Assembly: GCF_037392515.1 (NCBI RefSeq)
Contig: NC_090288.1
Span: forward strand, 17,144,969-17,208,968
DNA from: Haliotis asinina
Taxonomy: Eukaryota; Mollusca; Gastropoda; Lepetellida; Haliotidae
Reading direction: 5' to 3'
DNA: 64,000 nt
Positions 37,347-47,924 of this stretch are shown piece by piece. The translations under genes were made by a program, and so were the position numbers. Under the pieces are notes generated by a model that was not told the origin of the DNA, searched no databases, and saw nothing but the letters and a program-made list of their open reading frames with translations. Each line of letters opens with the position of its first letter. Position 1 is the stretch's first letter.

Positions 37347-37559
37347 CTAATGGAACCCACCAAGAACTTTTCGGAGAATATGGAGGCTCCCCAACGCTGC
37401 AGCCTTCTGCATTACCCAGATTGTCAGAAGGGCTGTGCTCCAGATGGAGAACCCGGGCACTCTCCTGATCTGCGCCAAGAGTTCAGGAGGTACCAAACCA
37501 AGGGCACCGAGAACAATGGGTAGCCTGACGACAGTGTACTTGGTATGCAAGCGAGACAT
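37347..37559 (-). pseudogene. Non-LTR retrotransposon ORF2 C-terminal fragment
   Basis: The minus-strand frame reads VVRLPIVLGALG, PPELLAQIRRVPG and then LGSLHILRKVL. From memory this pattern (I-V-x-G-A-L-G ... L-G-x-x-x-I-L-R-x-V-L) is the C-terminal tail of the reverse-transcriptase protein in several marine LINE families. No reverse-transcriptase core adjoins it on this strand. A partial copy of its first bases is repeated at 37658-37710. Confidence 0.5.
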
Positions 37560-37657
37560 TTCAAAGGCAAATATGTATCATTTTTTTCCTGAATCTTGCC
37601 AATCACATTGCTGTCAAAAGGGACAGAAAATTCTATGATATAAATAATTTCATTGAA

Positions 37658-37712
37658 GTTCAGGAGGTACCAAGGGCACTGAGAACAATGGGTAGCCTGA
37701 CGACAGTGTAAT

Positions 37713-37810
<98 letters not shown>

Positions 37811-37812
37811 TA
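37658..37812. repeat. Partial duplication followed by (TTTA)n
   Basis: 37658-37710 repeats the 37484-37534 segment ('gagaacaatgggtagcctga' in both), then runs directly into about 100 bases of perfect TTTA tetranucleotide. Confidence 0.9.
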
Positions 37813-37831
37813 TTTTTTATTTTGGCCTTTT

Positions 37832-38011
37832 GTGTTTATGACAAACGACAAACTGTCCTCCTTTCTATGTTATGATTGTATGAGAACTAATTCTGGTTTA
37901 TCACCATACTTCACGTGCAGTATTGGCGCCTGTCAAGGGTGTATCCTGAGCCCTAACCTCTTCACCAGTTACATCAAGCATATTGCGGTCGACAGTGTTG
38001 AAGGAGCGATG
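37832..38011 (+). pseudogene. Reverse transcriptase fragment (LINE-type)
   Basis: The plus-strand frame contains IGACQGCILSPNLFTSYIKH, a match to the conserved reverse-transcriptase block G-x-x-Q-G-x-x-L-S-P-x-L-F-x-x-Y-I. Only this block is present. It is in the opposite orientation to the 37347-37559 fragment, so the two do not form one simple element. Confidence 0.6.
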
Positions 38012-38990
38012 TGAGAAAGGTGCCGCCATAGCTCCTCGTATGACGCTTGAATTTTCTCTACATTGCTCCACAACTTGTACAGGGCTGGTGTTAGTTGGTA
38101 TCAGGACTGACTGCAGCAGATATTGCTGACGTGCTCACTGATGCTGTGAAGATTTTCATGACCCTCACGCCACACACGAACACACACAAGCACGTGAGCA
38201 CACACACGCGTGCACACGCACACGGATACGCACACACATTCAGTAAATTAGTAAATGTGTCCATGACATCATCGCCGGTCAGTGAGTAATTATCTCATTA
38301 CCTCTAAATACCACATAGAATTGTATCATGAATTGTATTCACTCATTTTCAGTGTAAGTAAAGAAATTTAAACAGGTCAAAAGTTAACAAAAAGAAAAAT
38401 ATAGATAATTCATAAATATTTCTAAATCATATAAATAGAAAAGTGGCAATGTTCAAACTTTCTCTTTTGGTAAGCGTCCGAGATCTTATGACCGCCGCTT
38501 CAGTATTTGCTCTTGACATCACTTGCTTGACGTTTAATCCGAAGGAATGTTTTGTCTCATTTAAAATCTTTACTGTTTACTACCCAACATTTGGAAAACC
38601 GTTTGTCAAGTGTCTTCCAAATTACGCCAACTGACCACATGCCATTAACGTATGTCATAATGATCACCTTTGACGTAATAAGAAAATATAGTTTTAACTT
38701 CGTTGGTCACTTGGGGATATATACATCTGGAAAAACACTAGGATTTGGGAAATCTGCTGTGACATATACGAATTGTATGATACGGCTGTGCAAAAAAATG
38801 GACTAAAACCCATCATCGTGAGATAATAAAATGACAACAAAACTGCATGTATTCTGTCATATTTTCAATCCATTCTTGCCATTTTAAAACAATCGCACAA
38901 AACACACAAAACCGGTTGCAGAATAACTATTGTCATAGCAGTAAGGTACTATTGGTCAGAAGTTAATGGGAATACTGTTGAAGTCCTTAA
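38012..38990. other. Flanking sequence of the nested Tc1 element
   Basis: A CA-rich tract lies at 38165-38245. The left Tc1 terminal repeat should fall near 38900-38960 ('ttgcagaataactattgtc'), but I could not confirm a clear inverted match to the right end. Confidence 0.35.
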
Positions 38991-39422
38991 ATCAGACAAG
39001 AACATCAATATCTGGTGTAACCTCCGTCAGCAGCAACAACTGCAGCAACACGCCTCCTCATTGACAGAACGAGGCGTTGGATTTGCCTTTGAGGCAATTG
39101 GTTCCATTCCCGATGGAGAGCCACATCAAGCTGTGCGAGATTTTGAACTGGAGGTTGTCTTTGTCGTATCCTACGCCCTAAAATGTAACACACATGCTCA
39201 GTTGGATTCATGTCAGGGCTTCGTGCAGGCAAGGCACAGCAAAAATAAGCTGGTTTCCGGAACACTGAAACCGAGAAGAAACGTCATGGAAACCAACATT
39301 TCCAGTTGGTTTCCAGGGAGTTTCCTATAGTTTCATTGTGGTTTCCATGCAACTGAAACTGCACCATTTCAGGATGGTTCCCAATTCCTTTCATTACCCA
39401 CTCCTCCAAGCGGGATCCAGTT

Positions 39423-39660
39423 GGTTTCCATGTACGAGTTTATTGTAGGTTTCAACCTGGTTTCCATGTATGAGTTTATTGTAGGTTTCAACCTGGTTTC
39501 CATGTATGAGTTTATTGCAGGTTTCAACCTGGTTTCCATGTATGAGTTTACTGTAGGTTTCAACCTGGTTTCCATGTATGAGTTTATTGCAGGTTTCAAC
39601 CTGGTTTCCATGTAGGAGTTTATTGCAGGTTTCAACCTGGTTTCCGTGTTGTAGTTTCCA
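39423..39660. repeat. 36-bp subterminal tandem repeat, about six copies
   Basis: Units of exactly 36 bases containing 'gtttccatgtatgagtttat' and 'tgcaggtttcaacctg'. Because 36 is divisible by 3, both strands carry repetitive ORFs, which are not genes. The word GGTTTCCAT also recurs inverted at the right end. Confidence 0.9.
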
Positions 39661-39967
39661 ACCTAGTTTAATACCTAGTTTCCATGAACTGAAACTTGCT
39701 CGTGTGGGCCCTTTACCCGGTCCTCCGGAAGAGATGTTGTTTCATGTCTCACATGTAGCAAATCAGGTATTTTATACAATTGCAAAATGGTAAAAGGCTT
39801 CAGGATGACAAACAACAGAATAAAACACAAATTCATTAAAAGTTTATTTATATCCAACAATATGTTTGTAAACAAATAATATTCGGAATATTCCTAGTTT
39901 GAAAAATGATAGCTCTTTCCCCAAGAGAGGAAGAACTGTGTGCTTCTTCTCCGGCCAGTCAATCGTT

Positions 39968-41885
39968 TCACAGCCTTCCTGCTTTCCAGCTTCTGAAATT
40001 TAGAAAACAAACTATCAGTACAAACAAGCATTCGTCTACGATATCCATGGCTAGAGAAAAGAAAACTGTCAAACATTGCTTGAGGTGAAATACACTGAAC
40101 CCCCATGTCCGATAAGCAAAGAGATCAAAAAGTATAAACTGAGCATTTGACATCAAAAGTTTCAATCGCAGAACATCTTATTGATATATGATAGAGTGCA
40201 GAGACATGAAGAAATTCGCCTTTGAAAGCCATAATTTATTTTCTGAATGTTACTTACAATGCACATTATGAGTATAGAACTACGATTTATCCGTTATTGT
40301 GAAAATCCAATAATGTGGAGTCATTCAGGCAGACAAGCTATGAATATGGGGTCACAAGCATACGCTGCAGCATAATGTGCTGCATAATATTTAAAACTTT
40401 TTAAGCTGTATTTTTCAAAGGATAAATTGCACATTTTAAACAGTGTTCGTTTTGAAATTCCTTGAATGTACATAGAAAGAATCCAAATTAACTTCATATT
40501 TTAAAGGTTTCCTTAAAATTTTTAATCTCTGCAAGATGTCAAATGACTAGAATACGTTTACTTACTCTGAACTTTTTGCCGTTCTTTGCATGCAAGCCTT
40601 GGGCCTCTGTTTTCCCCACACCTTCATAAGTGATCCATCTTGTTCATCCAAACCCATCAAAAAGCTTCTGAAAGGAGACATGTGCATGACGCATAACTAT
40701 AAGTGAAACATGTTTCCAGTTGGAGGTTACAAGAATAGTGACATGCGCCATGCGTTTTTACTGATTCCCAGGATTTACATTATTTGGTTATGTTGTATGT
40801 GCATTGTGTACTGGACGGTTCAGGTTATACATACCTTTTGTATGTCAAAATGAGTTGGTCCAGACTGCCGTCTTCAGTTTTTCCAACACTGCCCTCCTTT
40901 ATGCTGGAAACGTATAAATGCATCGATTAAAAAAAGTCAGGAACTTGTCATATTGCACTCTTGAAAACAATAAAGTGTCGAATAAAAAGAATAAATATCA
41001 ATTTGCAAAGTGTAGAATATGCTACATGAAAAGAATCCAGGTCAGCAAATTCATATACTATTTTGGGTTGGCAATCCATCATTGTATACCCATATGTTCT
41101 TTATATACTCTTCATAACCTTTTCTGTGGGACTAACACAATCCACATTTCTTCATTCAGAGTTCGTTAAATCTTGATATGATAAGCATAATACTACTTAC
41201 ATCAGATGGCAAATCTAAATTAAATCATAAATCAATAATATAAAACTCTTCAATATTAGTTTGAAAACATTGTGAAATTTCATTTTGAAATTTCCCTCAA
41301 ACAATGCACCAAATCTGGTCAGAGAATGCCTAACCTAAAAATGCAATATGACACACTATTCCCGACTACATTGTTTTCAAACGTGCAAATATCAAAAGCA
41401 ATATGAAAAGGATTTCTCAAATAAATATTCGTGTTTATAAATACGTTTGAAGTTATTTTGAGTCGTAACAAGCACATTAGCAATAATATACCAGAGATGT
41501 TTGTGATTTATTTTTTTCTTGCAAAGAAAATTCATTAACACATTGAACCATTTTAATCGTGTGTGAGCTGATCCAAATCACAGTAATATTGAGTTCTTGA
41601 ATTAACCGAGTGCTGAGTGAAGGAAGCCATACATCTCTCTTGCTAAGAATTCGACACGCATTTGTTTACCGAGGTCCATCAAGTCTAAAATTTCATATGT
41701 ATTGTAGTATTTACTTATTTACGTTAAACATTACGAATAACATGTGCTATTGCTTATTTCAAGAAAATAACACTGTACCTGACCAGATCGTGGAATGTTC
41801 CTTTTCTCCCGCTGCGATCGACGACTGCTGCTCTTCTCAATTTTTCACGTATCCGAATCTCAAAAGCTTCTATTGTAAATGTCAT
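39968..41885 (-). CDS. Candidate spliced cargo ORF inside the CMC element
   Basis: Four minus-strand exons join in phase: 41779-41885 (ATG, in-frame TGA 18 bases upstream, donor cag/gtacag), 40835-40903 (acceptor tttccag, donor gtatgt), 40566-40667 (acceptor cctttcag, donor gtaagt) and 39968-39992 (acceptor aatttcag, stop TGA). The product is about 100 residues: a basic start (MTFTIEAFEIRIREKLRR), then two similar acidic-then-basic stretches around EDGSLDQLILTYKR and EQDGSLMKVWGKQRPK. All introns are GT-AG with good tracts. I do not recognise it; it lacks transposase motifs. It could be an accessory transposon protein, a captured host-gene fragment, or part of a longer gene with undetected exons. 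An alternative last exon frame runs 39894-39992 if splicing differs. Confidence 0.4.
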
Positions 41886-43224
41886 TGCCAGTCTCTTGAA
41901 TCAGATAACACGGGCAAACGTAGGAATACTGCACTGTGTTGACTTCCTTGTCGTCGTTACTGGACATACCGGGTGAGAACTGCTTTCAAAATAGTCGTCT
42001 CAAAACAACTTGGGATCAAGTGACAAAATGGCGGCAACTGTGCGTAGGGGCATTGTGGGTAATAAGAAATACCTGATCCTTTTTCGATTGGCAGGCACGA
42101 AATCCTTCTCTGACCCAATTTGGATGTGATTTTAAGACAAAGACTGAAAACGACCACTTCAGTACATAAAACTGTTGCTTTCATAAAATGTCACGAGTTC
42201 GCGTGCCCATGGATTACCGGTTCATAACTTCCGGGTTTGTCTGTCAACACCTGACTCAGGTAAGTTCTATTGTTTTTACAGCTAGCTAATTTTGATAATA
42301 GGAGCCTGTTAAGTGGGGACTGCCCCAGTGAAGCCGACACACGAACCCCGACACACTAATGACCTGACACTGATTAGATGTCAAGTATTTAAACTCAGTG
42401 TCAAAGTATGCCAATTATAAATGCTTTTAACGCTAAACTTTACCGCGCTGCCTCAGTTTATTGTATAATTCACGTATATTCTGCATAAATGTCATCATGT
42501 AAGTACCGAACTGACAATTGTTTTAATGACTTATACTAATCTTCCTAAATGCTTATACTCTTTCACATTCCCAGGAGTTGGCAGTCTATAGCCTGTTTTT
42601 TTAATATATATTGCATCATTTACCTTTTAATTATTAATATATATCTGAACTATTGCTAAAGTGGCTTTAATTTTATTTATTTTTATACAATATATTTACT
42701 GAAAGGAATACAAGCCCGTACACAACCCAATAAGTTATAATTAATATATAATAAAAGTTTGAGCAATGTTTCTATGCAGAGTCAACTCACCTTTTATTCT
42801 TGTATATAGATATCACTGTTTTATTATTTCTTTTCAGATAAAGAAAGCGTCTGATCCTCAATTTGACAAAGCAGACAACCAAAACCCTATCTAGAGAAAC
42901 GGAACTAAGTGTGCCTAGCACCATTTTCATGTTTAGTGCGGTTATTGTGAAGTTTGTGTGCATGGTAGTTGGAATATGATGCTTCATTACATTACGAATA
43001 AACAAGAATGTGAAGGAAAAAAGTGTATAGTTTGTTCTTGTATCATCAGTTTGAAGCCACATTTAATATTGTGATATCCACAGAATGATGCGTCAACAAT
43101 TTACTTTTGTTGTCTTGTTCTAAGCAAAGAACCGAATCTACTATTCCTTCCCCAGGCACATTCAGATGGATACTGAATGGACACCTACTGGATGTCAGGA
43201 TGGTAAACAATTACACATTTTATG

Positions 43225-43505
43225 TTAGTTAGTTCAAAACAGCGCAATGGAAACCAACATGAAACTACATTTTCTACTTTTATGTTGGTTTCCATTTAGT
43301 GAGATCTGAGAGTTGCAAATTCCAGGTATGGAAACCAACAAGAAACCCCCGAACTTAGTTTCATTTTGGTTTCCATTTACAGAAATGCCAAAATCACATT
43401 TCCAAAATGGAATCTAGTTGGAAACTCAGTTAGTGAGTTTCAGAGAATGGAAACCAACTGGATTCCGCAATTACCCACATTACGGATGGTTTCCAGGTTT
43501 CTGGA
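43225..43505. repeat. Right subterminal repeats of the CMC element
   Basis: Five or more copies of 'atggaaaccaac'-type words, spaced 30-70 bases and in both orientations, inverted relative to the GGTTTCCAT array at the left end. Confidence 0.75.
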
Positions 43506-44339
43506 AACCAAGTCATTTTTGCAGTGAGGGTAATGTTGTAATGGCTTCCTGACGAAGATAATCGCGAACCAGGGCAGATCTGTGAGGTCTAGCGTTATCA
43601 TCCATAAAAACAGGCCTTGTACGGAGAGGATGGTTGTCAAAGTGTGGAACAACGACTTGTTGCAAGATGTCTCTTTGATACTTAACGCCATTGAGGTTCC
43701 CCCTTACAGTCACCAGGGGCAGTTTGCAGTCGTAGGAGAAACATTCCCATACCATCAAAGATCCACCGCCAAATGGGACCTGTTCTATAATGTTCCTCTG
43801 TGTGTAAGCGGCGCCTCTCCGTCGCCAAACACGGGTTCTGCCATCTGTCTTGAAGAGTAAAAACCTACTCTCATCGGACCAATGGACCTTTCTCCACGAT
43901 GCCAAGTTCCAGTTCCTGCGGTCCCTACACCAGCCCACACGATCAGCTTTGTGAGCAGCGGTCAGCAGCGGACGTTTAACAGGCTGTCTAGCACGAAGAC
44001 CTGCTGCTTTCAGTCGATTCCGGACAGTTCTGCCGGAAATTCGCCGATTGGGCACCCATTCTCGTTTTAACACATTACTCTGCGCAAAAGGATTTCGCCG
44101 CACATGCCTCAGAAGGGCCCTGTCTTCCCTGTAGGAAGTACATCGAGGTCTGCCAGAACGCCTTCTGTCCTTCACAGCTTTACTTTCCCGATGCTTTTTC
44201 AAAATGCGGCTGATGGCTGATGGATGATGACCAATTTGAACACCAATTTGGCGCAGTGACATATCAGCGTGCCTCATTCCAATTATCTGCCATCTCAATG
44301 CTGTCGACAATTGTGGAGGACCCATTTTCTTCACCCGTG

Positions 44340-45380
44340 TGCTCAGAAATGTTGTGCTCTTTGAATTCGGTACTGAACTCATCAAGTTTTTAAAGTGTCT
44401 TTTTATAGGGTTATTGGTGCATGACTTAAACGTGCATTTTTTCTGCATTCTTCTTGCATCTGTGTGTTTGGGAGATGCAACAGATGGAGGAGATGAGAAA
44501 GTACGAGTTATCTTCTACAACTAGGTCACTATCAAAATCAAAGAAATTCCAGCCTTTAATTATTTTGGTGTTGCAATACTTTTTTTCCAGATGTATAGTT
44601 ACTCAAGTAGCTATGAGTAAATTGGATTGTTTTGGTGTCAAGAGACGGGGTCGTGCTCGCAGTAAACGTAACTTCTCACGGGTTTGGCCAGAGCAGAGTT
44701 CGTGTGGATGACCTCAGGTGTTACTTGGTGTTAGACTCAGGATAATGTTAGGCAAAGATATGCAAACTTTGATCATAAATGTGTAATGGTTTTTTTTAGA
44801 AAAATGATGCGGAAAGATTACATTCTTTACAATCTATCTAAGATAACCTATCTAGTTATCTAAGTTTGCAGAAAGAACAGCGTCAACATTTAAAAAAAGT
44901 TCAACACTTTATCGTGTCACCTTCCCTAACAGTAGTCATTTACAGACCGTCTCGAAATGAGACTTCAGACAAGTGAGTATGTGATTATGGTTTTGTGTCG
45001 TCTGTAGCAGTATTTATTGGATTGTTCGAATTTCATTATAAACGAATATCCATCACAAAAGTTTCGCTCTGTGAAAGAGGGGATCTCGTAAGACTTAGGG
45101 CCAATTATCTGAGAGCAATATCCGAAAAAAGTGTCTAGCTGTGACCAGGATGTGACTTGGTGTTCAGATACAAATCTACTGATGGTCGTGACTATCACTA
45201 CCATATACAAACATGAGACGACTTGTAGGTTGTCCAGGCATGGTGTCGACTTTCAAGCTAAAGCTACTAAAACTAAGCTACATGATATCGTACTAGTCAC
45301 CAACTACATGATATCATACTAGTCATCAACTACATGATATCATCCTAGTCACCCAATACCCAATAACAAAGTCTACTTGA
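44340..45380. other. Right flank of Tc1 and gene-free sequence
   Basis: The right Tc1 end probably lies near 44440-44460 (reverse complement 'aatgcagaaaaaatgcacg'). A 27-bp repeat ('actacatgatatcatacta') occurs three times at 45275-45355. Confidence 0.4.
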
Positions 45381-45387
45381 CTGTCAC

Positions 45388-45663
45388 AGTGCTGAAAATG
45401 CAAGGTCATGAAATTCTACGTTTGCTGCCCTATCACTTAATCCATTTGAACTGATTTGGGACAATTTAAAGGATTCTGTTGCACGAAACAAACTGTCATC
45501 AAAGAAATAGCTCTATTATCACCAGAATTATGGCAACAATGTGTCAGTCATGTCATCAAGATGGAAGAAGCACAGTGGGTTGAAGATGGTCTACAAAGGA
45601 AGCGTGTCCAACCCATCTTTGTCAATTTAGACTCTGATGGCGACACCGACATTGGTTGCACGT
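45388..45663 (+). pseudogene. DDE transposase C-terminal relic
   Basis: Reads GHEILRLLPYH, then after a one-base loss LNPFELIWDNLKDSVARNK, then in another frame LLSPELWQQCVSHVIKMEEA and a final acidic DSDGDTD. I recall the order GHxVLRLPPYH-xLNPIExxW, about 60 residues, then an acidic tail as typical of a widespread animal Tc1-like/IS630-type DDE transposase. The catalytic Glu (LNPFE) is still visible. At least two frameshifts and the absence of an N-terminal two-thirds mark it as a relic. Confidence 0.55.
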
Positions 45664-45699
45664 GAATTGCGCGCTGACCAAAGCGGAGCTGTTGCGTTT

Positions 45700-47720
45700 A
45701 CTGCGACTATAGCGTACCCCAATGGTACGCTGGGAACCTACAACTCCAGTTTCGGATGGGATCCCGATCCCAGTCCACTACGAGACCATACTTTACCTCA
45801 GCTTGTGGATAGCTGACTACAGGAGGAAACAGCGATCGTCTACTGCAACATACCATTGCGATACGAATAGTATTTCCCAAATGAATGGCATTGTGTAGTT
45901 TATATGAAATAAAAACAAATTCAAATAGTTTCAGTTTCTTTTAATAACTGACAAGAAACTTTAAATCCACATCAAGCAAACAGTTCAAACATAAACTCAA
46001 TGAAGCAGTTGCAAATATGCATGCAAACAATAAAACAAACAAAACAACATAAGTATATAAAACAATAATATATTGCGCAGCGCATTTATCAATGGAAGTC
46101 AATCACTAAACTAGCGATAGTCGCAAATACTGTACTGTCGGAAATAGAACAATATACAGTTACTGTTTTCGGCTGTTAATCTGTAATGACAAGACAGATG
46201 TATTTTCACTACTGAAGTAACACACATTTAGATCATTGGTATTGTACGGTTACCGGAGCTTATTATTAACGCCAACACATGATTTATCTGCACATGAGCA
46301 GTGAGTAGTCAGGTTACTGTAACAGCAGGAACGAACGAAAGGTTCAGTGTTAACGAGGGATGTTACTAATGGTGTGTCTTTATTGGTTAAACCGACGTAA
46401 AGTAAATCGCCTGAGGTCAGTTTGAATGTCCTGTTGTCAGTTTTCAAGTTTTCTATTATCTCTGTCAAATCCTAATTGAATCTTCACAAAGTTGACAGAA
46501 GCGCTGTATTCCTTAAATTTCCGGGTACTCGATTCCGATTCGGGTGAGTATATGTGGGTGCTCCATTTCCATTTTTTCAACCCGTCCCAGCCCCACAGAA
46601 TACTGTTCTACGTTAAACGTGAGTCAACCGCCCCCCCCCCCCCCCCCCCCCCACCCCCCTTGCTCTGTAACACCACTCTCTGTTAAAGATGTCAACTTGT
46701 ACACAAAACAAATGATGGTTTCTTATACAACCTCTTCCAGTAACGGCATAAAAATAACACACGGCAGATATATAGTTCGGTTTATGATTTACTATTTGGG
46801 TTTTTCTTGCAATACATCTTTCGTATTGGCCTGAAAGGCTGCTATACACCGTGCATTAACATTGTATACTGTTACATTGTTGCCTATGGCTGAAGCCTAC
46901 ATAACGTCCATTAGACATCCTACATCGTAAACTGCGTCATATTGCTTCTTGAACAAATATTGCCAGTAAATGCTGGGACAGTCTGGGGTTCTTCAGACAA
47001 AGAAAATGCTACACAGAAATGAATGTTTCATTGACTGTCGTTGTCAATATTCCTCCCGCTTTCAATATAGGGTTGGCTACATCTCACACTAACGGCACCC
47101 AACGGTGGCAAGTAACAAATAAGCAAATCTCGCTGTAGGCATAAGGTATCGCGAGACCTCTATGACAAAACTTGGTACTTTCTCTAAAAGCACTGTCTAT
47201 TACTACAGACAGCATTTGCATTCGGCTGTTCATATCATTGTACGAGAACGTAGTTTTATCTGCATAGTATTACAGACTGATATCGTCCTATTCGAGACCG
47301 CATATATTCAGGAATCACATACATACAGGACTACTGATTTTCAGGAGTTGGAGTGACGTTATCGCAGATCATCGGATCCATCGTCAGATGGCCTGCTACT
47401 TTTTTGTAAGTAAGAAAGGGTATGCACGCAGATATATGAATCTTCGCCAACCTCCTGCATTCCACATACACCAACAGCTTGTATCATGTATTCTGTGAAC
47501 CTCTTCATAGGCGGAACTAGTGGGGTGTGTGCACTGTCCACCTACCACCACCATTTGTGTCCTGAAAGTTTGTTAAATGATCAGTGGAACTCACTGAACA
47601 TGAAGCGTGCACCCAACACCTCACCATATCTCACCGCAATGCAGCGCACCTCACCATACCACAGAAGGGTAAGTTTTTACAGTTTCATTTGACAATGAAC
47701 TATCCATACCAGTCTACTTC
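45700..47720. other. Gene-free stretch with poly-C run
   Basis: 46630-46658 is a nearly pure C run, a likely replication-slippage and assembly-error site. No exon is supported. Confidence 0.45.
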
Positions 47721-47725
47721 CATTT

Positions 47726-47924
47726 TCATTCTAGAAAAGGGTACTTTAGCATAATCTTCTGTCGGTAAGAACTTGGCCGTGTGTCCTTAATACCAGCATC
47801 TACGTGATATTTAAGGAGCTCTGTTAGTGAGTACCCGTCCTTCTGGTTCTGATCCACGTAGAACTTGGTGCCACTGAAACTTGGCCTCTTCTTTATGGTG
47901 AAGGTCATGAATGTATAGTTGTAC
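47726..47924 (-). CDS. Last exon of the adaptor: SH2-like C-terminal half
   Basis: Acceptor 'ttttcatccatag', one base completing a split codon, 65 residues, stop TAG. YNYTFMTFTIKKR fits SH2 strands C-D, GTKFYVDQ strand E-F, YSLTELLKYH the second helix (SLxELxxYH is the family hallmark), and IMLKYPFLE the last strand with the L-x-x-P ending seen in BLNK and SLP-76. The upstream half with the phosphate-binding FLVR arginine is not in this exon. Tentative exons 49082-49118 (SIASSAYVVFMD) and 48858-48880 (VTVLFSS) could supply strands B-C. Confidence 0.55.

Larger units (their letters stand above)
39235..43526. mobile_element. CMC-superfamily (CACTA/Chapaev3-like) DNA transposon
   Basis: 4,292 bp, flanked by AGG at 39232-39234 and 43527-43529. 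Ends are inverted: left 'cacagcaaaaataagctgg', right (reverse complement) 'cactgcaaaaatgacttgg', continuing as ttt-cc for about 28 bases. CAC-start ends, 3-bp duplications and dense subterminal repeats fit CACTA/EnSpm or Chapaev3 elements of the CMC superfamily. No transposase motif was found inside, so it is probably non-autonomous. Subterminal repeats lie at 39300-39690 and 43225-43505, and a candidate spliced ORF at 39968-41885. The interrupted Tc1 gene is otherwise open, suggesting a fairly young insertion. Confidence 0.85.
39005..44325 (-). pseudogene. Tc1-like transposase gene split by an inserted element
   Basis: The N-terminal part is 43530-44325 (start MGPPQLSTALRW), the C-terminal part 39005-39231. 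Part 1 has the bipartite paired-like DNA-binding region (SLRQIGVQIGHHPSAISRIL, then GRTVRNRLKAAGLRAR), the catalytic Asp in VHWSDESRF, and the second Asp in FMDDNARPHRS. Part 2 has the catalytic Glu in ARSPDMNPTEHV and ends GGYTRY, the usual end of this Tc1 subfamily. Removing 39235-43526 and one AGG copy joins TTLP to LPARSP in frame with no other lesion visible, so the gene was apparently intact when hit: total about 340 residues, family DD34E. A longer upstream frame reaches 44448, but the conserved start is at 44325. The element, once autonomous, is now interrupted. Confidence 0.85.

Noticed and set aside
39369..39635. Repetitive 12-residue-period ORF inside the CMC element
   Set aside because: The 36-bp subterminal repeat is a multiple of three, so any open frame persists; both strands are open.
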